Part shown: piece after piece, positions 1-12,809 of the stretch
Layout of the letters: every line of letters begins with the position of its first letter
How positions within the stretch are numbered: the first letter of the stretch is position 1
Source of the DNA: Azorinus chamasolen
Taxonomy: Eukaryota > Mollusca > Bivalvia > Cardiida > Solecurtidae
DNA length: 64,000 nt
NCBI GenBank assembly: GCA_963576725.1
Contig: OY755241.1
Location: 52,641,955-52,705,954 of the forward strand
Direction of reading: 5' to 3'
Notes under the pieces: model-generated
Database searches by the model: none
The model's input: the letters and a program-made list of their open reading frames with translations, nothing else
What the model was told of the DNA's origin: nothing
Position numbers and translations under genes: made by a program

Positions 1-42
1 AGTGGGGATATGTGTAGGGGAGATGAGGACGGTAAAATGGAA

Positions 43-70
43 GAGGGGAGATGAGGACGGTAAAATGGAA
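43..70 (+). repeat. 28-bp monomer variant (13-bp deletion)
   Basis: This unit reads GAGGGGAGATGAGG directly after GGAA and lacks 13 bp of the consensus, from the first T to the GTGT before AGGGGAG. The loss equals the spacing between the internal 9-mers GGGGATATG and GGGGAGATG, so slippage or unequal exchange between them explains it. The class recurs dozens of times, often as pairs separated by one 41-mer (for example 43-70 and again near 112-139), and it is part of the ordered higher-order pattern. Confidence 0.95.
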
Positions 71-139
71 GTGGGGATATGTGTAGGGGAGATGAGGACG
101 GTAAAATGGAAGAGGGGAGATGAGGACGGTAAAATGGAA

Positions 140-173
140 GTGGGGATATGTGTAGGGGAGATGAGGACAGTAA
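140..173 (+). repeat. 34-bp monomer variant (7-bp deletion)
   Basis: The unit ends in CAGTAA and runs straight into GTGGGG, losing seven bases of the AAAATGGAA tail. Short A/AA microhomology flanks the deletion. This copy also has CAG instead of CGG, which removes the CpG. The 34-mer class with normal CGG is common throughout. The CAG form recurs at one fixed higher-order position (for example near 3,571, 6,894, 10,207, 14,253, 16,134, 18,147, 20,911). Confidence 0.95.
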
Positions 174-213
174 GTGGGGATATGTGTAGGGGAGATGAGG
201 ACGGTAAATGGAA
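174..213 (+). repeat. 40-bp monomer variant (A-run shortened)
   Basis: The AAAA run is AAA, giving GGTAAATGGAAG. It follows the 34-mer with CAGTAAG at most higher-order copies, so it is inherited by block duplication and is not independent noise at each site. Confidence 0.93.
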
Positions 214-257
214 GTGGGGATATGTGTAGGGGAGATGAGGACGGTAAAATGGTGGAA
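214..257 (+). repeat. 44-bp monomer variant (TGG duplicated)
   Basis: The tail reads AAAATGGTGGAAG, a 3-bp TGG duplication. It sits directly after the 40-mer at 174-213. The same 34/40/44 run recurs near 3,633, 6,978, 14,338, 16,219, 18,231, 20,997 and many other places. Confidence 0.94.
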
Positions 258-298
258 GTGGGGATATGTGTAGGGGAGATGAGGACGGTAAAATGGAA
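258..298 (+). repeat. Reference 41-bp monomer
   Basis: A clean copy of the commonest unit; the next unit starts at 299 with the same GTGGGG. Because 41 is 3x13+2, the reading frame moves at each unit and returns after three units (123 bp). The unit contains two related 9-mers 13 bp apart, GGGGATATG at unit positions 3-11 and GGGGAGATG at 16-24, which suggests an older 13-bp internal duplication. It has one CpG, in GGACGG. Confidence 0.98.
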
Positions 299-1034
299 GT
301 GGGGATATGTGTAGGGGAGATGAGGACGGTAAAATGGAAGTGGGGATATGTGTAGGGGAGATGAGGACGGTAAAATGGAATTGGGGATATGTGTTGGGGA
401 GATGAGGACGGTAAAATGGAAGTGGAGATATGTGTAGGGGAGATGAGGACGGTAAAATGGAAGTGGGAATATGTGTAGGGGAGATGAGGACGGTAAAATG
501 GAAGTGGGGATATGTGTAGGGGAGATGAGGACGGTAAAATGGAAGTGGGGATATGTGTAGGGGAGATGAGGACGGTAAAATGGAAGTGGGGATATGTGTA
601 GGGGAGATGAGGACGGTAAAATGGAAGTGGGGTTATGTGTAGGGAAGATGAGGACGGTAAAATGGAAGTGGGGATATGTGTAGGGGAGATGAGGACGGTA
701 AAATGGAAGTGGGGATATGTGTAGGGGAGATGAGGACGGTAAAATGGAAGTGGGGCTATGTGTAGGGGAGATGAGGACGGTAAAATGGAAGTGGGGATAT
801 GTGTAGGGGAGATGAGGACGGTAAAATGGAAGTGGGGATGTGTAGGGGAGAAGAGGACGATAAAATGGAAGTGGGGATATGTGTAGGAGAGATGAGGACG
901 GTAAAATGGAAGTGGGGATATGTGTAGGGGAGATGAGGACGGAAAAATGGAAGTGGGGATATGTGTAGGGGAGATGAGGACGGTAAAATGGAAGTGGGGA
1001 TATGTGTAGGGGAGATGAGGACGGTAAAATGGAA

Positions 1035-1076
1035 GTGGGGATATGTGTAGGGGGAGATGAGGACGGTAAAATGGAA
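1035..1076 (+). repeat. 42-bp monomer variant (G-run lengthened)
   Basis: The second G-run has five G (GTGTAGGGGGAGATG). Outside 36-39 kb it is a stable marker of one higher-order position, recurring near 2,550, 4,444, 7,655, 9,117, 12,848, 14,729, 17,010 and 19,030. Confidence 0.93.
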
Positions 1077-1197
1077 GTGGGGATATGTGTAGGGGAGATG
1101 AGGACGGTAAAATGGAAGTGGGGATGTGTAGGGGAAATGAGGACGGTAAAATGGAAGTGGGGATATGTGTAGGGGAGATGAGGACGGTAAAATGGAA

Positions 1198-1236
1198 GTG
1201 GGGATGTGTAGGGGAGATGAGGACGATAAAATGGAA
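1198..1236 (+). repeat. 39-bp monomer variant (AT lost) with ACGAT
   Basis: GGGGATATGTG is shortened to GGGGATGTG by loss of one AT, a two-base slippage. This copy also carries ACGATAAAATGG instead of ACGGTAAAATGG. The combination recurs as a recognisable unit near 2,704, 4,595, 9,268, 12,999, 14,880, 17,169, 19,183, 21,781, 23,792, 27,090, 48,178 and 57,422. Confidence 0.93.
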
Positions 1237-3393
1237 GTGGGGATATGTGTAGGGGAGATGAGGACGGTAAGTGGGGATATGTGTAGGGGAGATGAGGACG
1301 GTAAAATGGAAGTGGGGATAAGTGTAGGGGAGATGAGGACGATAAAATGGAAGTGGGGATATGTGTAGGGGAGATGAGGACGGTAAAATGGAAGTGGGGA
1401 TATGTGTAGGGGAGATGAGGACGGTAAAATGGAAGTGGGGATATGTGTAGGGGAAATGAGGACGGTAAAATGGAAGAGGGGAGATGAGGACGGTAAAATG
1501 GAAGTGGGGATATGTGTAGGGGAGATGAGGACGGTAAGTGGGGATATGTGTAGGGGAGATGAGGACGGTAAATGGAAGTGGGGATATGTGTAGGGGAGAT
1601 GAGGACGGTAAAATGGAAGTGGGGATATGTGTAGGGGAGATGAGGACGGTAAAATGGAAGTGGGAATATGTGTAGGGGAGATGAGGACGGTAAAATGGAA
1701 GTGGGGATATGTGTAGGGGAGATGAGGACGGTAAGTGGGGATATGTGTAGGGGAAATGAGGACGGTAAAATGGAAGAGGGGAGATGAGGACGGTAAGTGG
1801 GGATGTGTAGGGGAGATGAGGACGGTAAAATGGAAGTGGGGATATGTGTAGGGGAGATGAGGACGGTAAAATGGAAGTGGGGAGATGAGGACGGTAAAAT
1901 GGAAGAGGGGATATGTGTATGGGAGATGAGGACGGTAAGTGGGGATGTGTAGGGGAGATGAGGACGGTAAAATGGAAGTGGGGATATGTGTAGGGGAGAT
2001 GAGGACGGTAAAATGGAAGTTGGGATATGTGTAGGGGAGATGAGGACGGTAAAATTGAAGTGGGGATATGTGTAGGGGAGACGAGGACGGTAAAATGGAA
2101 GTGGGGATATGTGTAGGGGAGATGAGGACGGTAAGTGGGGATATGTGTAGGGGAAATGAGGACGGTAAATGGAAGTGGGGATATGTGTAGGGGAGATGAG
2201 GACGGTAAAATGGAAGTGGGGATATGTGTAGGGGAGATGAGGACGGTAAAATGGAAGTGGGGATATGTGTAGGGGAGATGAGGACGGTAAAATGGAAGTG
2301 GGGATATGTGTAGGGGAGATGAGGACGGTAAGTGGGGATATGTGTAGGGGAGATGAGGACGGTAAAATGGAAGTGGGGATAAGTGTAGGGGAGATGAGGA
2401 CGATAAAACGGAAGTGGGGATATGTGTAGGGAAGATGAGGACGGTAAAATGGAAGTGGGGATATGTGTAGGGGAGATGAGGACGGTAAAATGGAAGTGGG
2501 GATATGTGTAGGGGAGATGAGGACGGTAAAATGGAAGTGGGGATATGTGTAGGGGGAGATGAGGACGGTAAAATGGAAGTGGGGATATGTGTAGGGGAGA
2601 TGAGGATGGTAAAATGGAAGTGGGGATGTGTAGGGGAGATGAGGACGGTAAAATGGAAGTGGGGATATGTGTAGGGGAGATGAGGACGGTAAAATGGAAG
2701 TGGGGATGTGTAGGGGAGATGAGGACGATAAAATGGAAGTGGGGATATGTGTAGGGGAGATGAGGACGGTAAGTGGGGATATGTGTAGGGGAGATGAGGA
2801 CGGTAAAATGGAAGTGGGGATAAGTGTAGGGGAGATGAGGACGATAAAATGGAAGTGGGGATATGTGTAGGGGAGATGAGGACGGTAAAATGGAAGTGGG
2901 GATATGTGTAGGGGAGATGAGGACGGTAAAATGGAAGTGGGGATATGTGTAGGGGAGATGAGGACGGTAAAATGGAAGTGGGGATATGTGTAGGGGAGAT
3001 GAGGACGGTAAGTGGGGATATGTGTAGGGGAGATGAGGACGGTAAAATGGAAGTGGGGATAAGTGTAGGGGAGATGAGGACGATAAAACGGAAGTGGGGA
3101 TATGTGTAGGGAAGATGAGGACGGTAAAATGGAAGTGGGGATATGTGTAGGGGAGATGAGGACGGTAAAATGGAAGTGGGGATATGTGTAGGGGAGATGA
3201 GGACGGTAAGTGGGGATATGTATAGGGGAGACGAGGACGGTAAAATGGAAGAGGGGAGATGAGGACGGTAAAATGGAAGTGGGGATATGGGTAGGGGAGA
3301 TGAGGACGGTAAGTGGGGATATGTGTAGGGGAGATGAGGACGGTAGAATGAAAGTGGGGATATGTGTAGTGGAGATGAGGACGGTAAAATGGA

Positions 3394-5118
3394 AGTGGGG
3401 ATATGTGTAGGGGAGATGAGGACGGTAAAATGGAAGAGGGGAGATGAGGACGGTAAAATGGAAGTGGGGATATGTGTAGGGGAGATGAGGACGGTAAAAT
3501 GGAAGAGGGGAGATGAGGACGGTAAAATGGAAGTGGGGATATGTGTAGGGGAGATGAGGACAGTAAGTGGGGATATGTGTAGGGGAGATGAGGACGGTAA
3601 ATGGAAGTGGGGATATGTGTAGGGGAAATGAGGACGGTAAAATGGTGGAAGTGGGGATATGTGTAGGGGAGATGAGGACGGTAAAATGGAAGTGGGGATA
3701 TGTGTAGGGGAGATGAGGACGGTAAAATGGAAGTGGGGATATGTGTAGGGGAGATGAGGACGGTAAAATGGAATTAGGGATATGTGTTGGGGAGATGAGG
3801 ACGGTAAAATGGAAGTGGAGATATGTGTAGGGGAGATGAGGACGGTAAAATGGAAGTGGGAATATGTGTAGGGGAGATGAGGACGGTAAAATGGAAGTGG
3901 GGATATGTGTAGGGGAGATGAGGACGGTAAAATGGAAGTGGGGATATGTGTAGGGGAGATGAGGACGGTAAAATGGAAGTGGGGATATGTGTAGGGGAGA
4001 TGAGGACGGTAAAATGGAAGTGGGGTTATGTGTAGGGAAGATGAGGACGGTAAAATGGAAGTGGGGATATGTGTAGGGGAGATGAGGACGGTAAAATGGA
4101 AGTGGGGATATGTGTAGGGGAGATGAGGACGGTAAAATGGAAGTGGGGCTATGTGTAGGGGAGATGAGGACGGTAAAATGGAAGTGGGGATATGTGTAGG
4201 GGAGATGAGGACGGTAAAATGGAAGTGGGGATGTGTAGGGGAGAAGAGGACGGTAAAATGGAAGTGGGGATATGTGTAGGAGAGATGAGGACGGTAAAAT
4301 GGAAGTGGGGATATGTGTAGGGGAGATGAGGACGGTAAAATGGAAGTGGGGATATGTGTAGGGGAGATGAGGACGGTAAAATGGAAGTGGGGATATGTGT
4401 AGGGGAGATGAGGACGGTAAAATGGAAGTGGGGATATGTGTAGGGGGAGATGAGGACGGTAAAATGGAAGTGGGGATATGTGTAGGGGAGATGAGGACGG
4501 TAAAATGGAAGTGGGGATGTGTAGGGGAGATGAGGACGGTAAAATGGAAGTGGGGATATGTGTAGGGGAGATGAGGACGGTAAAATGGAAGTGGGGATGT
4601 GTAGGGGAGATGAGGACGATAAAATGGAAGTGGGGATATGTGTAGGGGAGATGAGGACGGTAAGTGGGGATATGTGTAGGGGAGATGAGGACGGTAAAAT
4701 GGAAGTGGGGATAAGTGTAGGGGAGATGAGGACGATAAAATGGAAGTGGGGATATGTGTAGGGGAGATGAGGACGGTAAAATGGAAGTGGGGATATGTGT
4801 AGGGGAGATGAGGACGGTAAAATGGAAGTGGGGATATGTGTAGGGGAGATGAGGACGGTAAAATGGAAGAGGGGAGATGAGGACGGTAAAATGGAAGTGG
4901 GGATATGTGTAGGGGAGATGAGGACGGTAAGTGGGGATATGTGTAGGGGAGATGAGGACGGTAAATGGAAGTGGGGATATGTGTAGGGGAGATGAGGACG
5001 GTAAAATGGAAGTGGGGATATGTGTAGGGGAGATGAGGACGGTAAAATGGAAGTGGGGATATGTGTAGGGGAGATGAGGACGGTAAAATGGAAGTGGGGA
5101 TATGTGTAGGGGAGATGA
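3394..5118 (+). repeat. Block A, partial second copy
   Basis: It follows 1-1,725 at a constant 3,393-bp offset. For example, the 44-mer tail begins at 241 and at 3,634, and the GATGTG/ACGAT unit follows the same spacing. Small differences are present: GAATTAGGG near 3,775 instead of GAATTGGGG near 380. The match ends near 5,118, where the left copy has a 34-mer and the right copy a full unit. Confidence 0.85.
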
Positions 5119-6605
5119 GGACGGTAAAATGGAAGTGGGGATATGTGTAGGGGAGATGAGGACGGTAAGTGGGGATATGTGTAGGGGAGATGATGACGGT
5201 AAAATGGAAGTGGGGATAAGTGTAGGGGAGATGAGGACGATAAAACGGAAGTGGGGATATGTGTAGGGGAGATGAGGACGGTAAAATGGAAGTGGGGATA
5301 TGTGTAGGGGAGATGAGGACGGTAAAATGGAAGAGGGGATATGTGTAGGGCAGATGAGGACGGTAAGTGGGGATATGTATAGGGGAGACGAGGACGGTAA
5401 AATGGAAGAGGGGAGATGAGGACGGTAAAATGGAAGTGGGGATATGGGTAGGGGAGATGAGGACGGTAAGTGGGGATATGTGTAGGGGAGATGAGGACGG
5501 TAGAATGAAAGTGGGGATATGTGTAGTGGAGATGAGGACGGTAAAATGGAAGTGGGGATATGTGTAGGGGAAATGAGGACGGTAAAATGGAAGAGGGGAG
5601 ATGAGGACGGTAAAATGGAAGTGGGGATATGTGTAGGGGAGATGAGGACGGTAAGTGGGGATATGTGTAGGGGAGATGAGGACGGTAAATGGAAGTGGGG
5701 ATATGTGTAGGGGAGATGAGGACGGTAAAATGGAAGTGGGGATATGTGTAGGGGAGATGAGGACGGTAAAATGGAAGTGGGAATATGTGTAGGGGAGATG
5801 AGGACGGTAAAATGGAAGTGGGGATATGTGTAGGGGAGATGAGGACGGTAAGTGGGGATATGTGTAGGGGAAATGAGGACGGTAAAATGGAAGTGGGGAT
5901 ATGTGTAGGGGAGATGAGGACGGTAAAATGGAAGTGGGGAGATGAGGACGGTAAAATGGAAGAGGGGATATGTGTATGGGAGATGAGGACGGTAAGTGGG
6001 GATGTGTAGGGGAGATGAGGACGGTAAAATGGAAGTGGGGATATGTGTAGGGGAGATGAGGACGGTAAAATGGAAGTTGGGATATGTGTAGGGGAGATGA
6101 GGACGGTAAAATTGAAGTGGGGATATGTGTAGGGGAGATGAGGACGGTAAAATGGAAGTGGGGATATGTGTAGGGGAGATGAGGACGGTAAGTGGGGATA
6201 TGTGTAGGGGAAATGAGGACGGTAAATGGAAGTGGGGATATGTGTAGGGGAGATGAGGACGGTAAGTGGGGATGTGTAGGGGAGATGAGGACGGTAAAAT
6301 GGAAGTGGGGATATGTGTAGGGGAGATGAGGACGGTAAAATGGAAGTGGGGATAAGTGTAGGGGAGATGAGGACGATAAAATGGAAGTGGGGATATGTGT
6401 AGGGAAGATGAGGACGGTAAAATGGAAGTGGGGATATGTGTAGGGGAGATGAGGACGGTAAAATGGAAGTGGGGATATGTGTAGGGGAGATGAGGACGGT
6501 AAAATGGAAGAGGGGATATGTGTAGGGGAGATGAGGACGGTAAGTGGGGATATGCATAGGGGAGACGAGGACGGTAAAATGGAAGACGGGAGATGAGGAC
6601 GGTAA
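5119..6605 (+). repeat. Array section between A copies
   Basis: This is monomer array with two GTATAGG-type markers, at 5,367 and, as a GCATAGG variant, at 6,544 (spacing 1,177 bp). Private variants include GATGATGAC near 5,191 and GGGCAGATG near 5,349. The part near 5,700-6,200 resembles 1,600-2,100, including the unit GTGTATGGGAG followed by a 34-mer. No gene-like content is seen. Confidence 0.8.
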
Positions 6606-9600
6606 AATGGAAGTGGGGATATGGGTAGGGGAGATGAGGACGGTAAGTGGGGATATGTGTAGGGGAGATGAGGACGGTAGAATGAAAGTGGGGATATGTG
6701 TAGTGGAGATGAGGACGGTAAAATGGAAGTGGGGATATGTGTAGGGGAGATGAGGACGGTAAAATGGAAGAGGGGAGATGAGGACGGTAAAATGGAAGTG
6801 GGGATATGTGTAGGGGAGATGAGGACGGTAAAATGGAAGAGGGGAGACGAGGACGGTAAAATGGAAGTGGGGATATGTGTAGGGGAGATGAGGACAGTAA
6901 GTGGGGATATGTGTAGGGGAGATGAGGACGGTAAATGGAAGTGGGGATATGTGTATGGGAGATGAGGACGGTAAAATGGTGGAAGTGGGGATATGTGTAG
7001 GGGAGATGAGGACGGTAAAATGGAAGTGGGGATATGTGTAGGGGAGATGAGGACGGTAAAATGGAAGTGGGGATATGTGTAGGGGAGATGAGGACGGTAA
7101 AATGGAATTGGGGATATGTGTTGGGGAGATGAGTACGGTAAAATGGAAGTGGAGATATGTGTAGGGGAGATGAGGACGGTAAAATGGAAGTGGGAATATG
7201 TGTAGGGGAGATGAGGACGGTAAAATGGAAGTGGGGATATGTGTAGGGGAGATGAGGACGGTAAAATGGAAGTGGGGATATGTGTAGGGGAGATGAGGAC
7301 GGTAAAATGGAAGTGGGGATATGTGTAGGGGAGATGAGGACGGTAAAATGGAAGTGGGGCTATGTGTAGGGGAGATGAGGACGGTAAAATGGAAGTGGGG
7401 ATATGTGTAGGGGAGATGAGGACGGTACAATGGAAGTGGGGATGTGTAGGGGAGAAGAGGACGGTAAAATGGAAGTGGGGATATGTGTAGGAGAGATGAG
7501 GACGGTAAAATGGAAGTGGGGATATGTGTAGGGGAGATGAGGACGGAAAAATGGAAGTGGGGATATGTGTAGGGGAGATGAGGACGGTAAAATGGAAGTG
7601 GGGATATGTGTAGGGGAGATGAGGACGGTAAAATGGAAGTGGGGATATGTGTAGGGGGAGATGAGGACGGTAAAATGGAAGTGGGGATATGTGTAGGGGA
7701 GATGAGGACGGTAAAATGGAAGTGGGGATGTGTAGGGGAAATGAGGACGGGTAAAATGGAAGTGGGGATATGTGTAGGGGAGATGAGGACGGTACAATGG
7801 AAGTGGGGATGTGTAGGGGAGATGAGGACGATAAAATGGAAGTGGGGATATGTGTAGGGGAGATGAGGACGGTAAGTGGGGATATGTGTAGGGGAGATGA
7901 GGACGGTAAAATGGAAGTGGGGATAAGTGTAGGGGAGATGAGGACGATAAAATGGAAGTGGGGATATGTGTAGGGGAGATGAGGACGGTAAAATGGAAGT
8001 GGGGATATGTGTAGGGGAGATGAGGACGGTAAAATGGAAGTGGGGATATGTGTAGGGGAAATGAGGACGGTAAAATGGAAGAGGGGAGATGAGGACGGTA
8101 AAATGGAAGTGGGGATATGTGTAGGGGAGATGAGGACGGTAAGTGGGGATATGTGTAGGGGAGATGAGGACGGTAAATGGAAGTGGGGATATGTGTAGGG
8201 GAGATGAGGACGGTAAAATGGAAGTGGGGATATGTGTAGGGGAGATGAGGACGGTAAAATGGAAGTGGGAATATGTGTAGGGGAGATGAGGACGGTAAAA
8301 TGGAAGTGGGGATATGTGTAGGGGAGATGAGTACGGTAAGTGGGGATATGTGTAGGGGAAATGAGGACGGTAAAATGGAAGAGGGGAGATGAGGACGGTA
8401 AGTGGGGATGTGTAGGGGAGATGAGGACGGTAAAATGGAAGTGGGGATATGTGTAGGGGAGATGAGGACGGTAAAATGGAAGTGGGGAGATGAGGACGGT
8501 AAAATGGAAGAGGGGATATGTGTATGGGAGATGAGGACGGTAAGTGGGGATGTGTAGGGGAGATGAGGACGGTAAAATGGAAGTGGGGATATGTGTAGGG
8601 GAGATGAGGACGGTAAAATGGAAGTTGGGATATGTGTAGGGGAGATGAGGACGGTAAAATTGAAGTGGGGATATGTGTAGGGGAGATGAGGACGGTAAGT
8701 GGGGATATGTGTAGGGGAAATGAGGACGGTAAATGGAAGTGGGGATATGTATAGGTGAGATGAGGACGGTAAAATGGAAGTGGGGATATGTGTAGGGGAG
8801 ATGAGGACGGTAAAATGGAAGTGGGGATATGTGTAGGGGAGATGAGGACGGTAAAATGGAAGTGGGGATATGTGTAGGGGAGATGAGGACGGTAAGTGGG
8901 GATATGTGTAGGGGAGATGAGGACGGTAAAATGGAAGTGGGGATAAGTGTAGGGGACATGAGGACGATAAAACGGAAGTGGGGATATGTGTAGGGAAGAT
9001 GAGGACGGTAAAATGGAAGTGGGGATATGTGTAGGGGAGATGAGGACGGTAAAATGGAAGTGGGGATATGTGTAGGGGAGATGAGGACGGTAAAATGGAA
9101 GTGGGGATATGTGTAGGGGGAGATGAGGACGGTAAAATGGAAGTGGGGATATGTGTAGGGGAGATGAGGATGGTAAAATGGAAGTGGGGATGTGTAGGGG
9201 AGATGAGGACGGTAAAATGGAAGTGGGGATATGTGTAGGGGAGATGAGGACGGTAAAATGGAAGTGGGGATGTGTAGGGGAGATGAGGACGATAAAATGG
9301 AAGTGGGGATATGTGTAGGGGAGATGAGGACGGTAAGTGGGGATATGTGTAGGGGAGATGAGGACGGTAAAATGGAAGTGGGGATAAGTGTAGGGGAGAT
9401 GAGGACGATAAAATGGAAGTGGGGATATGTATAGGGGAGATGAGGACGGTAAAATGGAAGTGGGGATATGTGTAGGGGAGATGAGGACGGTAAAATGGAA
9501 GTGGGGATATGTGTAGGGGAGATGAGGACGGTAAAATGGAAGTGGGGATATGTGTAGGGGAGATGAGGACGGTAAAATGGAAGTGGGGATATGTGTAGGG

Positions 9601-10250
9601 GAGATGAGGACGGTAAGTGGGGATATGTGTAGGGGAGATGAGGACGGTAAAATGGAAGTGGGGATAAGTGTAGGGGAGATGAGGACGATAAAACGGAAGT
9701 GGGGATATGTGTAGGGAAGATGAGGACGGTAAAATGGAAGTGGGGATATGTGTAGGGGAGATGAGGACGGTAAAATGGAAGTGGGGATATGTGTAGGGGA
9801 GATGAGGACGGTAAAATGGAAGAGGGGATATGTGTAGGGGAGATGAGGACGGTAAGTGGGGATATGTATAGGGGAGACGAGGACGGTAAAATGGAAGAGG
9901 GGAGATGAGGACGGTAAAATGGAAGTGGGGATATGGGTAGGGGAGATGAGGACGGTAAGTGGGGATATGTGTAGGGGAGATGAGGACGGTAGAATGAAAG
10001 TGGGGATATGTGTAGTGGAGATGAGGACGGTAAAATGGAAGTGGGGATATGTGTAGGGGAGATGAGGACGGTAAAATGGAAGAGGGGAGATGAGGACGGT
10101 AAAATGGAAGTGGGGATATGTGTAGGGGAGATGAGGACGGTAAAATGGAAGAGGGGAGATGAGGACGGTAAAATGGAAGTGGGGATATGTGTAGGGGAGA
10201 TGAGGACAGTAAGTGGGGATATGTGTAGGGGAGATGAGGACGGTAAATGG
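6606..10250 (+). repeat. Higher-order block A, later copy
   Basis: It matches 1-3,600 with whole-monomer differences. A single extra G (GACGGGTAAAATGG, near 7,750) and two ACAATGG units near 7,428 and 7,795 are private. The part from about 8.0 kb also has a distant partner at 54.2-56.45 kb, sharing GTATAGG units that keep GATGAGG at 8,739 and 9,425. Confidence 0.83.
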
Positions 10251-12809
10251 AAGAGGGGAGATGAGGACGGTAAGTGGGGATGTGTAGGGGAGATGAGGAC
10301 GGTAAAATGGAAGTGGGGATATGTGTAGGGGAGATGAGGACGGTAAAATGGAAGTGGGGAGATGAGGACGGTAAAATGGAAGAGGGGATATGTGTATGGG
10401 AGATGAGGACGGTAAGTGGGGATGTGTAGGGGAGATGAGGACGGTAAAATGGAAGTGGGGATATGTGTAGGGGAGATGAGGACGGTAAAATGGAAGTTGG
10501 GATATGTGAAGGGGAGATGAGGACGGTAAAATGGAAGTGGGGATATGTGTAGGGGAGATGAGGACGGTAAAATGGAAGTGGGGATATGTGTAGGGGAGAT
10601 GAGGACGGTAAGTGGGGATATGTGTAGGGGAAATGAGGACGGTAAATGGAAGTGGGGATATGTGTAGGGGAGATGAGGACGGTAAAATGGAAGTGGGGAT
10701 ATGTGTAGGGGAGATGAGGACGGTAAAATGGAAGTGGGGATATGTGTAGGGGAGATGAGGACGGTAAAATGGAAGTGGGGATATGTGTAGGGGAGATGAA
10801 GACGGTAAAACGGAAGTGGGGATATGTGTAGGGGAGATGAGGACGGTAAAATGGAAGAGGAGATATGTGTAGGGGAGATGAGGACGGTAAGTGGGGATAT
10901 GTGCAGGGGAAATGAGGACGGTAAAATGGAAGAGGGGAGATGAGGACGGTAAAATGGAAGTGGGGATATGTGTAGGGGAGATGAGGACGGTAAGTGGGGA
11001 TATGTGTAGGGGAGATGAGGACGGTAAAATGGAAAAGTGGAGATGAGGACGGTAAAATGGAAGTGGGGATATGTGTAGGGGAGATGAGGACGGTAAGTGG
11101 GTATATGTGTAGGGGAGATGAGGACGGTAAAATGGAAGTGGGGATATGTGTAGAGGAGATGAGGACGGTAAAATGGAAGTGGGGATATGTGATGGGGAGA
11201 TGAGGACGATAAAATGGAAGTGGGGATATGTGTAGGGAAGATGAGGACGGTAAAATGGAAGTGGGGATATGTGTAGGGGAGATGAGGACGGTAAAATGGA
11301 AGTGGGGATATGTGTGGGGGAGATGAGGACAGTAAAATGGAAGTGGGGATATGGGTAGGGGAGATGAGGACGGTAAGTGGGGATATGTGTAAGGGAGATG
11401 AGGACGGTAAAATGGAAGTGGGGATATGTGTAGGGGAGATGAGGACGGTAAAATGGAAGTGGGGATATGTGTAGGGGAGATGAGGACGGTAAAATGGAAG
11501 TGGGGATATGTGTAGGGGAGATGAGGACGGTAAGTGGGGATATGTGTAGGGGAGATGAGGACGGTAAAATGGAAGTAGGGATAAGTGTAGGGGAGATGAG
11601 GACGATAAAACGGAAGTGGGGATATGTGTAGGGAAGATGAGGACGGTAAAATGGAAGTGGGGATATGTGTAGGGGAGATGAGGACGGTAAAATGGAAGTG
11701 GGGATATGTGTAGGGGAGATGAGGACGGTAAAATGGAAGTGGGTATATGTGTAGGGGAGATGAGGACGGTAAGTGGGGATATGTATAGGGGAGACGAGGA
11801 CGGTAAAATGGAAGAGGGGAGATGAGGACGGTAAAATGGAAGTGGGGATATGGGTAGGGGAGATGAGGACGGTAAGTGGGGATATGTGTAGGGGAGATGA
11901 GGACGGTAGAATGAAAGTGGGGATATGTGTAGTGGAGATGAGGACGGTAAAATGGAAGTGGGGATATGTGTAGGGGAAATGAGGACGGTAAAATGGAAGA
12001 GGGGAGATGAGGACGGTAAAATGGAAGTGGGGATATGTGTAGGGGAGATGAGGACGGTAAAATGGAAGAGGGGAGATGAGGACGGTAAAATGGAAGTGGG
12101 GATATGTGTAGGGGAGATGAGGACGGTAAAATGGAAGTGGGGATATGTGTAGGGGAGATGAGGACGGTAAAATGGAATTGGGGATATGTGTTGGGGAGAT
12201 GAGGACGGTAAAATGGAAGTGGAGATATGTGTAGGGGAGATGAGGACGGTAAAATGGAAGTGGGAATATGTGTAGGGGAGATGAGGACGGTAAAATGGAA
12301 GTGGGGATATGTGTAGGGGAGATGAGGACGGTAAAATGGAAGTGGGGATATGTGTAGGGGAGATGAGGACGGTAAAATGGAAGTGGGGATATGTGTAGGG
12401 GAGATGAGGACGGTAAAATGGAAGTGGGGTTATGTGTAGGGAAGATGAGGACGGTAAAATGGAAGTGGGGATATGTGTAGGGGAGATGAGGACGGTAAAA
12501 TGGAAGTGGGGATATGTGTAGGGGAGATGAGGACGGTAAAATGGAAGTGGGGCTATGTGTAGGGGAGATGAGGACGGTAAAATGGAAGTGGGGATATGTG
12601 TAGGGGAGATGAGGACGGTAAAATGGAAGTGGGGATGTGTAGGGGAGAAGAGGACGGTAAAATGGAAGTGGGGATATGTGTAGGAGAGATGAGGACGGTA
12701 AAATGGAAGTGGGGATATGTGTAGGGGAGATGAGGACGGTAAAATGGAAGTGGGGATATGTGTAGGGGAGATGAGGACGGTAAAATGGAAGTGGGGATAT
12801 GTGTAGGGG
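10251..12809 (+). repeat. Section rich in private substitutions, then standard order
   Basis: About 10,500-11,400 carries many one-off changes: GTGAAGGGG 10,507, GATGAAGAC 10,796, GAGGAGATATG 10,857, GTGCAGGGG 10,901, a GGAAAAGTGGAGATG unit 11,031, GTGGGTATATG 11,098, GTAGAGGAG 11,150, GTGATGGGG 11,189, GTGTGGGGGAG 11,312 and GTAAGGGAG 11,389. These are mostly substitutions. From about 11.5 kb the familiar marker order returns, with the GTATAGG unit at 11,773. Confidence 0.82.

Larger units (their letters stand above)
1..3600 (+). repeat. Higher-order block A, first copy
   Basis: The block holds, in order, paired 28-mers, the CAGTAA 34-mer, 40-mer, 44-mer, then units marked GAATTGGGG/GTGTTGGGG, GTGGAGATATG, GTGGGAATATG, GGTTATG/GGGAAGATG, GGCTATG, GAGAAGAGG, GTAGGAGAG and GGAAAAATGG, then the 42-mer and 39-mers. 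It matches 6,606-10,250 at an offset near 6,605 bp. The offset drops by 41 after a monomer near 2,080 and rises by 82 further on, so the two copies differ by whole-monomer gains and losses. Its first 1.7 kb also matches 3,394-5,118 at offset 3,393. Confidence 0.85.

Noticed and set aside
10008..10328. Plus-strand short open frames of 60-106 codons, repeated many times
   Set aside because: They are frames between the TAG of GTGTAGGGG and the TAA of GGTAAAATGG or GGTAAGTGG, and are lengthened only where 28-mers, which lack the TAG, occur. The same peptide recurs wherever the same monomer order recurs.
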